Source of the DNA: Betaproteobacteria bacterium | GTDB lineage: Bacteria; Pseudomonadota; Gammaproteobacteria; Burkholderiales; Burkholderiaceae_C | NCBI GenBank assembly: GCA_005882155.1 | Contig: VBCQ01000134.1 | Coordinates: forward strand, 1-8,053 | DNA length: 8,053 bases | Direction: 5' to 3' | In this document: positions 1 to 6,539 of the stretch, piece after piece | How the letters are laid out: every line of letters begins with the position of its first letter | Numbering within the stretch: position 1 is the first letter of the stretch | Notes under the pieces: model-generated | Databases searched by the model: none | Seen by the model: the letters and a program-made list of their open reading frames with translations, nothing else | Told to the model about the DNA's origin: nothing | Position numbers and translations under genes: made by a program

Positions 1-359
1 CATTGCTCGATGCGATTGAAACGTCGGCAGCGGAGCATGGACTGCGGATCGCGTCGATTCGTCCGTGGTGGACGGCGGTGCTGGGCGCAGCATTGCAAAC
101 GCCCGAGGCACCGCGCTGCCTCACGATCGAGGACAGCGATGCACTGGTGCTGCTTTCCGGAAGCGAGCTGATGTTCGGCACGGCCGTTGCCTATGCGCCG
201 CGACCCGACGCCCAACAGACAGAAGCGCTTCTCGCGCGCGGACTGCTGGCAGCCGGGATCGAGCGCACGCAGGCGTCGCGGGCATCGTTGTCTCGCAACA
301 GCGCATCGTCGGACACGGTGCAAGTTCCATTCGGCGTGCAATGGAGTCGCTTGGCATGA
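1..359 (+). CDS. C-terminal part of an unrecognised protein, possibly PilM/GspL-like (5' end outside window)
   Basis: An open frame runs in from the left edge and ends with TGA at 357-359, giving about 118 visible residues. The frame contains a TTG at position 3, but the visible protein seems to begin inside a helix, so the true start is probably outside the window. Visible features are an Ala/Leu-rich segment with HGLRIASIRPWW near residues 12-23, an acidic stretch around EDSDALVLL, and a helix rich in Ala and Leu before a polar tail. There is no membrane segment. The stop overlaps the ATG of the next gene (ATGA), so the two genes are probably translationally coupled. The partner has PilN architecture, and a soluble actin-like PilM or GspL-type protein normally sits just upstream of such a gene. 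The PilM/GspL-like assignment rests on this context and on a weak overall resemblance; I see no diagnostic motif. It is a real gene by frame, coupling and length, but its function is uncertain. Confidence 0.6.
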   Translation, partial: LLDAIETSAAEHGLRIASIRPWWTAVLGAALQTPEAPRCLTIEDSDALVLLSGSELMFGTAVAYAPRPDAQQTEALLARGLLAAGIERTQASRASLSRNSASSDTVQVPFGVQWSRLA

Positions 360-871
360 AGTCGGTGCTCGTCGACTTTCGCAGGCCGCGGCGACCACCG
401 CGCTGGGCTTGGTTCGCTGTGGCGGTCTTGGGCTTGGCGGCGGCCGCGTCGCTCGTTGTTGCATCGATGCAGCAACGCAAGCTCAACGAACTGCGGGCGC
501 AGCGTGATGAGCTGATTCGTGCGAAGGCGAATCCGCCACCGCGCCGGATTTCCACGCCCCGCCCGGCGCCTTACGAGGCCAGCGCACGCGAGATGCTGGC
601 CGAAGCGACATCGAAATGGCCCGCGATGCTGACCGCAATCGAATCGGTGTCGATCATCGGCGTCACGCCAGTCGCCATCGAGATCGTTCCGGCTGAGCGA
701 GAGATTCGGGTCGAGGTCGAGTTCGTCGACTACGCCACCTTGCTCAAATTTCTCGACGAGCTCAATGCCGGCGAGCCGATGCCGCGCTGGGCGCTTGTGC
801 AGGCACAGTCTGCGGCCGCGGCAATCGGACAGAAGTCGACAGCAACAGTGCGGGGTACTTGGCCGCCCTAA
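356..871 (+). CDS. Small bitopic inner-membrane protein with PilN-like architecture
   Basis: This 171-residue protein has a short basic cytoplasmic N-terminus (RRPRRPPR near residues 9-16), one hydrophobic segment at about 18-37, a charged heptad-like helix at about 38-56 (QQRKLNELRAQRDELIRAK), a Pro-rich linker at about 59-72, and a compact alpha/beta domain from about 73 onward. That order matches PilN/GspL-C/PilO-type assembly-platform proteins of type IV pili and type II secretion, whose periplasmic domain is ferredoxin-like. The segment W-P-A-M-L-T-A-I-E at about 88-96, followed by alternating hydrophobic strands and the helix YATLLKFLDELNA, fits that fold. I chose the ATG at 356 because it overlaps the upstream stop (ATGA) and puts the basic patch directly before the membrane segment. 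A longer in-frame extension back to 65 would lie entirely within the upstream gene. The stop TAA at 869-871 overlaps the stop of the convergent kinase gene. Architecture is seen directly; the PilN-like role is inferred. Confidence 0.72.
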   Translation: MKSVLVDFRRPRRPPRWAWFAVAVLGLAAAASLVVASMQQRKLNELRAQRDELIRAKANPPPRRISTPRPAPYEASAREMLAEATSKWPAMLTAIESVSIIGVTPVAIEIVPAEREIRVEVEFVDYATLLKFLDELNAGEPMPRWALVQAQSAAAAIGQKSTATVRGTWPP

Positions 872-3800
872 GACATGTGCCGCTCGACAAAATCCAAAAT
901 CTTCTGCGACTGAAACCCCGCGGTCAGCAAACGCAGTCGCTCGACGAAGACGCGGTACTGCTTGCCCAACGTCTCGATGTGCGTTGCGCGGCTGTGGAGC
1001 TCGCGGATGTTGCCGGTGCGGGCCCAGTGCAGCACGTGGACTGAATCGTAGGTCCACTGCAGATTCAGCAGCGTTCGCATCTCGGCGAACAGGCCGGCGA
1101 AGGCGAGCGGCTTGGGCAGGAAGGCGCTGGCGCCCATGGCGATGCAGCGCTCTTGCTCGGTCACCGAGACGCTGGCTGAAATGGCAATGATCGGCGTGTC
1201 TTTGAACGCCGGCATCTCGCGCAGGCGGCGCGTCGCTTCGAGGCCGTCCATCACCGGCATCAGGTTGTCCATCAGGATCAGGTCGGGGCGTTGCTGCTCG
1301 GCGCGCTCGAGGCTTTGTTGGCCATCTTCGGCTTCGACGACGCGAAAGCCGAGCGGCCCCAGCATGTCGGCGAGCACCGCGCGGTTCTCCTTCACGTCGT
1401 CGACCACCAGCACGGTCTTGCGCGGCCCTTCGTAGCCGGCGACGATGCTTTCGATTCGCGAGGGCGGCGCTTCCTTCTGCAGCATCGGGAGGTCGAGCTC
1501 GAACGAGAAGCTGCTGCCCGCGCCTTCGCTGCTCTCGACCTCGATGTCGCTGCCCATCAGGCGCACGAGCTGGCGGCTGATCGCCAAGCCGAGCCCCGTT
1601 CCGCCGAGCCGATACTGCTCATCGCCGGCTTGCTCGAAAGGCTCGAAGATGCGCTGCTGCTGCGACGCTGCGATGCCGACTCCGGTGTCGCGCACTTCGA
1701 AGCGCAGCCGGGCGACGCGGCTCTTGTGGGGGGTTCGATGAATGCGCAGCAGCACCTCGCCGTGCTCGGTGAATTTGGTCGCGTTGCCGAGCAGGTTCAG
1801 CAGCACTTGGCGCAGCCGCTGCTCGTCTGCGCGCACGACTTGCGGCAGGTCGTGCGGCACCTCGCAGATGAAGCGCACGCCTTTTTGCTCGACCTTGACG
1901 CGAACGATGTCGGTGATCAGCGCGATGAAGATCGGCAGGTTGACGGCGGTCGGGTACAGGTCGAGCTTGCCGGCCTCGATCTTCGACAGATCGAGGATGT
2001 CGTTGATCAGCATCAGCAGGTGCTCGCCGCTCTGATAGATCGTGTTGAGCCCCGTCACCTGGCGCTCGGTGAGGTTGCTCGCCTGCGCGAGGATTTGCGC
2101 ATAGCCGAGGATCGCATTCAGCGGCGTTCGCAGCTCATGGCTCATGCTCGCGAGGAACGCGCTCTTCGCATGGTTCGCCACTTCGGCGCGCTCCTTCGCG
2201 ACTTGGAGTTGCGAAGTGCGCACCTCGATCAGCTGCTCGAGGTTGGCGCGGTGCGCCTTCAGCTCGACCTCGGCCTGCTTGCGCTCGGTGATGTCGGTCG
2301 AGATGCCGCAGGTCGCATACGGCTTGCCGGCTGCGTCGACGAGCGGGTACTTGATCGCGATGTAGGTGTGCAGGCCGTCGTCCTGCGGCACGATTTCCTC
2401 GGCTTCGAGCGCAGTGCCCAGCGCTACCGCGCGCAAGTCGGCGGCGCGGTAGGTCGCGGCCTCGTCCGCGGTGAAGAGGTCGAAGTCGGTCTTGCCGATG
2501 ACCGATGCTTCGCTGACGTGCAACACCTCCTCGAAGCGCCGATTGATCAGCAGATAGCGGCCGGCGAGGTCCTTCACGCAGACGACCGCGCCCGAGTTGT
2601 CGATCACGCTTTGCAGCAGCCGCTGCGCTTCGCCGACGGCGCGCTGCGCACCTTCGAGCTCTTCGACGCGCTGCGCCAGGTCAGTGACCAGTGTTCGCAT
2701 CTGCGCGACCATGCTGCGAAACGCGTTGGCAAGGATGCCGATCTCGTCGCCGCGCGGCGACGGCGGCACGGCGACCGCATCGCCAAGCTCGGCGGCCATC
2801 TTCTCCAGCGTTTCGAACAGCGTGCCGAATCCCTCTGCACTCTTGGTCCCGGCCGACGCATCGGCCTCGGCGACGCCCAGGCGCTTGGCCACCGAGGTCA
2901 AATGAACGATCGGGCTGGACAGGCCTTTGGCGATCAGCGCCCCGGCCACGTAGGTCAACACGACGATCAGCAGCACGACGCCGATCAGGTTGGCGTTCTG
3001 CGCCCGCACCGGCGCAAGGAACACCTCTTGCGGCTGCGCGAACACGACGAGCCACGGCTTGTTCTTCAGCGGCACCGCGACCATCTGCATCGCCGCTTGT
3101 GCGCCCTCGGTCGGGTCGGTGGTGGAGAACGCATGAATCGCCTGCTTGCTCTGCGCGAAATGCTCGATCGCATTGAGCCGCGGTGCGAGCGCGCTCGACA
3201 AGCCTTGCCACGGCTTGCCGCTCAGCTCGGCGTCTTTGCCGTGGGCGAGGTAGCGCAGCTCCTTGTCGACCAGAAACGCGAACGAGCGCTCGCCGGCCAG
3301 ACCGTGGCTTTCGGAGACCACCTGCTGCAGGAAGGCGCGGCTGTAGTGGATCGCGAGCACACCGAGAAACCCGCCGCCGGGGCCGCGCACCGCGCTGCTC
3401 AAGTAGAAGCCGCTCTCGCCGATCATTTCTTCAGCGCCGATCGACGAGATGAATCCCTGACCGCTCGCTCGCGGCACGAGGAACAGGTCGTGCGCCGACA
3501 TGTCGGGCGGCACCGGGTACTGCCGCGTGTCGGCGACGATGCGGCCCTTGTCGTCGAGCAGCAAGACGGCGGAGATGTACAGAGAGTCTTCGCTGCCGAA
3601 GATCTTCAAGAGCTCGAGCACCGCCTGCCGCGACGCCGGCGACGGCTGGCTCAAGTAATCCTGCAGCGCGGGCAGGGCGGCCTTCACGCGCAGGTTGTTG
3701 AGCTCGACGATGAAGAAGTCGTCGAGCCGATTCGCGGTGCGCGTCGCGCCGGCAAACAAGGACACGTTGGCCGCGTTGGTCAGCGCGTCGTTCATCTGCA

Positions 3801-4068
3801 GCTTGTTCCACAGCGACAGCAGAATCAGCGGAATCAGCGTAAGGAACAGGAACGCGACGTGCAGCTTGTAGCGGATCTCGAACGACTTGAAATTCTTCAG
3901 CGTGCCGGCGACGCCGAGCAGAATCAACAGGGCAGCCGCGTACAGCGCCATCGTCGCGTCGACGTACAGATAGACGAGCACCGCACCGATCGCGGCAGTC
4001 AGCAACGCGAGCGGCAGCAGGTGCGCCGCCGCCCGTGCAGTACCAGCGAGGTCAGCGAATCGTTTCAT
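868..4068 (-). CDS. Hybrid sensor histidine kinase (3 TM + periplasmic sensor + TM + HAMP-PAS-HisKA-HATPase-REC)
   Basis: This 1,066-residue inner-membrane kinase should autophosphorylate on His and pass phosphate to its own receiver domain. Hydrophobic segments lie at about 16-36, 39-57, 70-88 and 359-381. Basic loops (1-15 and 58-69) put the N-terminus inside and residues about 89-358 in the periplasm, where a double-Cache-like sensor is likely. HAMP elements are at about 385-398 and 440-457 with a long connector. A coiled coil at 460-485 leads to a PAS domain at about 486-597 ending in DITERKQAE. The H-box SMSHELRTPLN contains H644. ATPase motifs are N758/N762, DTGVGIA (794-800) and LGGTGLGLAIS (821-831). 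The receiver has D890/D891, phospho-acceptor D934, S964 and K986. A 64-residue helical tail follows; there is no recognisable HPt domain. The start at 4068 fits the basic N-terminus. It overlaps the upstream substrate-binding gene by 17 bases and has no clear ribosome site, which suggests coupled re-initiation. Upstream in-frame ATGs (4113, 4161) would add only sequence lying inside that gene. No output-type response regulator lies nearby. The ligand is unknown. Confidence 0.95.
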   Translation of the reverse strand: MKRFADLAGTARAAAHLLPLALLTAAIGAVLVYLYVDATMALYAAALLILLGVAGTLKNFKSFEIRYKLHVAFLFLTLIPLILLSLWNKLQMNDALTNAANVSLFAGATRTANRLDDFFIVELNNLRVKAALPALQDYLSQPSPASRQAVLELLKIFGSEDSLYISAVLLLDDKGRIVADTRQYPVPPDMSAHDLFLVPRASGQGFISSIGAEEMIGESGFYLSSAVRGPGGGFLGVLAIHYSRAFLQQVVSESHGLAGERSFAFLVDKELRYLAHGKDAELSGKPWQGLSSALAPRLNAIEHFAQSKQAIHAFSTTDPTEGAQAAMQMVAVPLKNKPWLVVFAQPQEVFLAPVRAQNANLIGVVLLIVVLTYVAGALIAKGLSSPIVHLTSVAKRLGVAEADASAGTKSAEGFGTLFETLEKMAAELGDAVAVPPSPRGDEIGILANAFRSMVAQMRTLVTDLAQRVEELEGAQRAVGEAQRLLQSVIDNSGAVVCVKDLAGRYLLINRRFEEVLHVSEASVIGKTDFDLFTADEAATYRAADLRAVALGTALEAEEIVPQDDGLHTYIAIKYPLVDAAGKPYATCGISTDITERKQAEVELKAHRANLEQLIEVRTSQLQVAKERAEVANHAKSAFLASMSHELRTPLNAILGYAQILAQASNLTERQVTGLNTIYQSGEHLLMLINDILDLSKIEAGKLDLYPTAVNLPIFIALITDIVRVKVEQKGVRFICEVPHDLPQVVRADEQRLRQVLLNLLGNATKFTEHGEVLLRIHRTPHKSRVARLRFEVRDTGVGIAASQQQRIFEPFEQAGDEQYRLGGTGLGLAISRQLVRLMGSDIEVESSEGAGSSFSFELDLPMLQKEAPPSRIESIVAGYEGPRKTVLVVDDVKENRAVLADMLGPLGFRVVEAEDGQQSLERAEQQRPDLILMDNLMPVMDGLEATRRLREMPAFKDTPIIAISASVSVTEQERCIAMGASAFLPKPLAFAGLFAEMRTLLNLQWTYDSVHVLHWARTGNIRELHSRATHIETLGKQYRVFVERLRLLTAGFQSQKILDFVERHMS

Positions 4069-5071
4069 CGATGAATTCGTTGGTGTAATACAGCGACAGT
4101 TCCTTCGGCGCATCGATCTTGGTGGTCTTGGCCACCAGTGCAATCGTCGATGCCCAGTCATCGGCCGCCATCCAGCCTGTCGGTTGCCCCGCAGTGCGGC
4201 TCGAATGGATGCAGCCGAGCCAGTATTCGACTTGTGTCGCGACGCTCGGCAGCGTGTCGCCCTGCGTGTGCTTGAAGACGATCGCCGCTGCTTCTTGCGG
4301 ATGCGCTTGCGCCCACTGCGCGCCTTGCTGCGACGCCTTGACGAAGCGCTTGACGAGATCGGGCCGGCGCTTGATCAAGTCGTCGTGAACGAGGATGCCC
4401 ATTGCCAGCGCGACCAGCCCATGCTCGTGCAGCTTGAACACGCCGACCTCGCGCGGCTTCCATTGCTCGCGGATGCGCGGCAATTGATCGATGTAGAGCC
4501 CGCCGAACGCATCGGCCTTGCCGTCGAACACCGCCTGCTCCTTTTCGCGCGGCGTCGAGTAGTAGAGCAAGTGGACTTGCGATGCATCGATGCCCATCGT
4601 CAGCAGCACCGACGAGAAGACCTGCGCCGACGCGTCGCCGCTGGTGAACGCGAGCTTCTTGCCGACGATGTCTTTCGGCTCGCGAATCGGGTTGCTCGCG
4701 AAGAACATCAGCGACTGCGTGTTGCGCTGCGTGAAGACCGCGACCGACTTGATCTTCGCGCCCGATGCGATGCCCTTGACCAGCGTGCCCGAGTCGGCAT
4801 AGCCGAAGTCGCTCGCGCCTTCGCCGATCAGCTTGACGGTGGCGCCCGAGCCCGATCCGGGAAGGATTTCGACGTCGAGCCCCTGGTCGCGAAAGAAGCC
4901 TTTCTCTTTCGCGACGAAGAACGGCGCGTGCTCGCCGTACACCGTCCAGTTCAAGCGCAGCGACACGTTGTCGAGCGGTTTCACGAACGGGGCAGTTCGC
5001 GCGAACAGAACGGCCGCGGCGCCCACAACGACCACCGCGGCGGCGAACAAGACAATCCGGCTGGTTTTCAT
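4052..5071 (-). CDS. Periplasmic substrate-binding protein, NMT1/THI5-like (SsuA/ThiY/TauA superfamily)
   Basis: This 339-residue protein has the length and order of NMT1/THI5-type ABC binding proteins, which bind small organic ligands such as pyrimidine precursors, sulfonates or nitrate. The N-terminus MKTSRIVLFAAAVVVVGAAA is a signal peptide or uncleaved anchor. There is no lipobox (its only Cys is C287), and no strong cleavage site: A27 is followed by Pro. Family-like motifs follow: LRLNW (38-42), HAPFFVAKEKGFF (48-60), GLDVEI (64-69), G-S-G-S-G-ATVKLIGEG (72-85), DFGYADSGTLVKGIA (88-102) and PKDIVGKKLAFTSGD (132-146). The start is supported by GGAG five bases upstream of ATG. No permease or ATPase gene is next to it on either side within the window. 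The downstream neighbour, overlapping by 17 bases, is a sensor kinase with a periplasmic sensor domain. I therefore infer a signalling accessory role (ligand-loaded protein docking on the kinase), though transport with unlinked permeases remains possible. The ligand cannot be named from sequence. Confidence 0.92.
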   Translation of the reverse strand: MKTSRIVLFAAAVVVVGAAAVLFARTAPFVKPLDNVSLRLNWTVYGEHAPFFVAKEKGFFRDQGLDVEILPGSGSGATVKLIGEGASDFGYADSGTLVKGIASGAKIKSVAVFTQRNTQSLMFFASNPIREPKDIVGKKLAFTSGDASAQVFSSVLLTMGIDASQVHLLYYSTPREKEQAVFDGKADAFGGLYIDQLPRIREQWKPREVGVFKLHEHGLVALAMGILVHDDLIKRRPDLVKRFVKASQQGAQWAQAHPQEAAAIVFKHTQGDTLPSVATQVEYWLGCIHSSRTAGQPTGWMAADDWASTIALVAKTTKIDAPKELSLYYTNEFIDETIR

Positions 5072-5076
5072 ACCGA

Positions 5077-5080
5077 CTCC
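5077..5080 (-). promoter_or_regulatory. Ribosome binding site of the substrate-binding protein gene
   Basis: On the minus strand the bases read GGAGTCGGT followed by ATG, putting GGAG five bases before the start codon. This is the clearest Shine-Dalgarno sequence in the window and fixes the start at 5071. By contrast, the kinase start at 4068 has nothing comparable, in keeping with coupled translation of the pair. Confidence 0.75.
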
Positions 5081-5081
5081 C

Positions 5082-5104
5082 GAAGCGCTTCTGCGGCGCG
5101 CCGC
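5082..5104. repeat. Two adjacent perfect palindromes in the leader of the substrate-binding protein gene
   Basis: GAAGCGCTTC at 5082-5091 (10 bases) and GCGGCGCGCCGC at 5093-5104 (12 bases) are each identical to their own reverse complement and are separated by one base. They lie directly upstream of the GGAG at 5077-5080. They could be operator half-sites, dimer-binding sites or mRNA structure near the ribosome site. They could also be chance in GC-rich DNA, especially the second one, which contains only G and C. No -35/-10 pair is obvious around them. Confidence 0.45.
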
Positions 5105-5106
5105 GT

Positions 5107-5145
5107 CCCTGCATCGCCGAGCATACGGCAGCAGCGGCCGCAGGG
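5107..5145 (-). repeat. Inverted repeat just after sdaA, possible weak terminator or leader structure
   Basis: CCCTGC at 5107-5112 pairs with GCAGGG at 5140-5145, and an inner GCCG (5116-5119) pairs with CGGC (5126-5129) around a six-base loop. The structure starts two bases past the sdaA stop on the minus strand. There is no T-run after it, so it is not a convincing intrinsic terminator. It could stabilise the 3' end of the upstream message or form leader structure for the substrate-binding gene. Both arms are short, so chance pairing is possible. Confidence 0.3.
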
Positions 5146-5147
5146 CT

Positions 5148-6539
5148 TCAGCATTCGACGATGTTCACCGCCAGCCCGCCGCGCGCGGTTTCCTTGAACT
5201 TCGTCATCATGTCGGCACCGGTCTCGCGCATCGTCTTGATGACCTTGTCGAGGCTTACATGGTGCGTGCCGTCGCCACGCAGCGCCATCCGCGCGGCGTT
5301 GATCGCCTTCACCGACGCGATCGCGTTGCGCTCGATGCACGGGATCTGCACCAGGCCGCCCACCGGATCGCAGGTGAGGCCGAGGTGATGCTCCATGCCG
5401 ATCTCGGCGGCGTTCTCGACCTGCTCGGGTGTGCCGCCCATCACCGCGCACAGCGCGCCGGCGGCCATCGAGCAGGCGACGCCGACTTCGCCCTGGCAGC
5501 CGACTTCGGCGCCGCTGATCGATGCGTTCTCCTTGTAGAGAATGCCGATCGCCGCTGCGGTGAGCAGGAAGTCGATGACGCCTCGATCATTCGACCCGGG
5601 GACGAATCGCGTGTAGTAATGCAGCACTGCGGGCACGATGCCGGCCGCACCGTTGGTCGGCGCGGTGACGACGCGGCCGCCGGCAGCGTTCTCTTCGTTG
5701 ACGGCGAGTGCGTAGAGGTTGACCCAATCGAGCACTTGCAGCGGGTCTCGCAGCGCGGCTTCGGGATTGGCACACAACTGCCGGTACAAGTCGGCTGCGC
5801 GGCGCCGCACCTTGAAGCCGCCAGGCAGCACCCCGTCGGTCGCGCAGCCGCGCTCGACGCACTTGCGCATCACGCTCCAGATCGTCAGCAGGCCGGCGTC
5901 GATCTCGGCGTCGCTGCGCCAATGGCGCTCGTTGCGGCGCATCACGTCGGCGATGCTGCAGCCTTCGCGCTGCGTCAGCGCGAGCAGTTCGGCGCCGGAA
6001 TGAAATGGCAGCGGCAGCACGGTGGTGTCGGGCGCGATGCGCTTCTGGCGTGATCCGTCGGCCGCCACTTCGTCGCTGACGACAAAGCCGCCGCCGACCG
6101 AGTAATAGGTGCGCGCGACGAGCTCGGCGCCGCTGGAGTCGAATGCCGTGAATCGCATCCCGTTGGCGTGGAACGGCAGGCTTTCGCGGCGGTGGAAGAC
6201 GAGGTCCGCCGCTTCGTCGAAGGCGATCGTCTGCGCGCCGGCCAAGGTCAGCGTTTGGGTCTTGCGCATCGCCGCGAGCAGTGCCGGGATCGCGTCGACG
6301 TCGATGCGGTCGGGTTCGTGTCCGGCCAGGCCGAGCAGCACCGCCTTGTCGGTGCCGTGGCCCTTGCCGGTCGCGCCGAGCGAGCCGTAGAGCTCGGCCT
6401 TGACACGCTGCGTCGCGTTCAGCATGCCGTCGTGCTGCAGCCGAAGCGCGAACAGCCGCGCCGCGCGCATCGGGCCGACGGTGTGCGAGCTGCTCGGCCC
6501 GATGCCGATCTTGAAGAGGTCGAAGACGGAGACGGCCAT
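5148..6539 (-). CDS. sdaA: L-serine dehydratase (L-serine ammonia-lyase), single-chain iron-sulfur type
   Basis: The protein deaminates L-serine to pyruvate and ammonia in the cytoplasm using an oxygen-sensitive [4Fe-4S] cluster, not pyridoxal phosphate. Its 463 residues match the full length of the single-chain (type 2) enzymes. The start FDLFKIGIGPSSSHTVGPM is the family's N-terminal signature. An N-terminal beta domain covers roughly 1-160 and the catalytic alpha domain about 190-463. Conserved blocks are TAPTNGAAGI (292-301), ENASISGAEVGCQGEVG (337-353) and GLTCDPVGGLVQIPC (387-401). Likely cluster ligands are C348, C390 and C401. The protein ends in Cys (C463), the tail-in-mouth residue reported as fourth ligand in the Legionella enzyme, where as I recall the four cysteines sit exactly five positions earlier. 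The ATG directly follows the hydrolase stop (TGAATG, zero spacing) with GGGA upstream, so the genes are almost certainly one transcript. All motifs appear intact. Related genes often sit beside the glycine cleavage genes, which are absent here. Confidence 0.97.
   Translation of the reverse strand: MAVSVFDLFKIGIGPSSSHTVGPMRAARLFALRLQHDGMLNATQRVKAELYGSLGATGKGHGTDKAVLLGLAGHEPDRIDVDAIPALLAAMRKTQTLTLAGAQTIAFDEAADLVFHRRESLPFHANGMRFTAFDSSGAELVARTYYSVGGGFVVSDEVAADGSRQKRIAPDTTVLPLPFHSGAELLALTQREGCSIADVMRRNERHWRSDAEIDAGLLTIWSVMRKCVERGCATDGVLPGGFKVRRRAADLYRQLCANPEAALRDPLQVLDWVNLYALAVNEENAAGGRVVTAPTNGAAGIVPAVLHYYTRFVPGSNDRGVIDFLLTAAAIGILYKENASISGAEVGCQGEVGVACSMAAGALCAVMGGTPEQVENAAEIGMEHHLGLTCDPVGGLVQIPCIERNAIASVKAINAARMALRGDGTHHVSLDKVIKTMRETGADMMTKFKETARGGLAVNIVEC

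Noticed and set aside
65..355. A longer N-terminus for the PilN-like protein
   Set aside because: The extension lies inside the upstream gene and is Arg-rich without structure. The ATGA overlap at 356-359 is a typical coupled start.
1003..1062. Reading the kinase tail as an HPt domain
   Set aside because: It is too short for the usual four-helix HPt bundle of about 100 residues and has no His-x-x-Lys-Gly motif.
1291..4074. A 927-codon open frame on the plus strand opposite the kinase gene
   Set aside because: It is the mirror of a strongly supported kinase gene. Its translation is rich in His, Arg, Gln, Asp and Leu with no domain, as expected when GC-rich codons are read antisense. Long antisense frames are common at this GC content.
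4069..4161. A longer N-terminus for the kinase starting at 4161 or 4113
   Set aside because: The extra residues lie wholly within the binding-protein gene and form a Trp/Arg/Cys-rich stretch unlike a kinase N-terminus. The start at 4068 gives a normal basic tail before the first membrane segment.
5107..5145. A firm intrinsic terminator after sdaA
   Set aside because: The outer stem is only six pairs with a long interrupted loop, and no T-run follows on the minus strand.
4184..6053. Plus-strand frames of 337 and 406 codons opposite the binding protein and sdaA
   Set aside because: Both are antisense shadows of genes with clear family motifs, and neither shows a convincing start region or domain.
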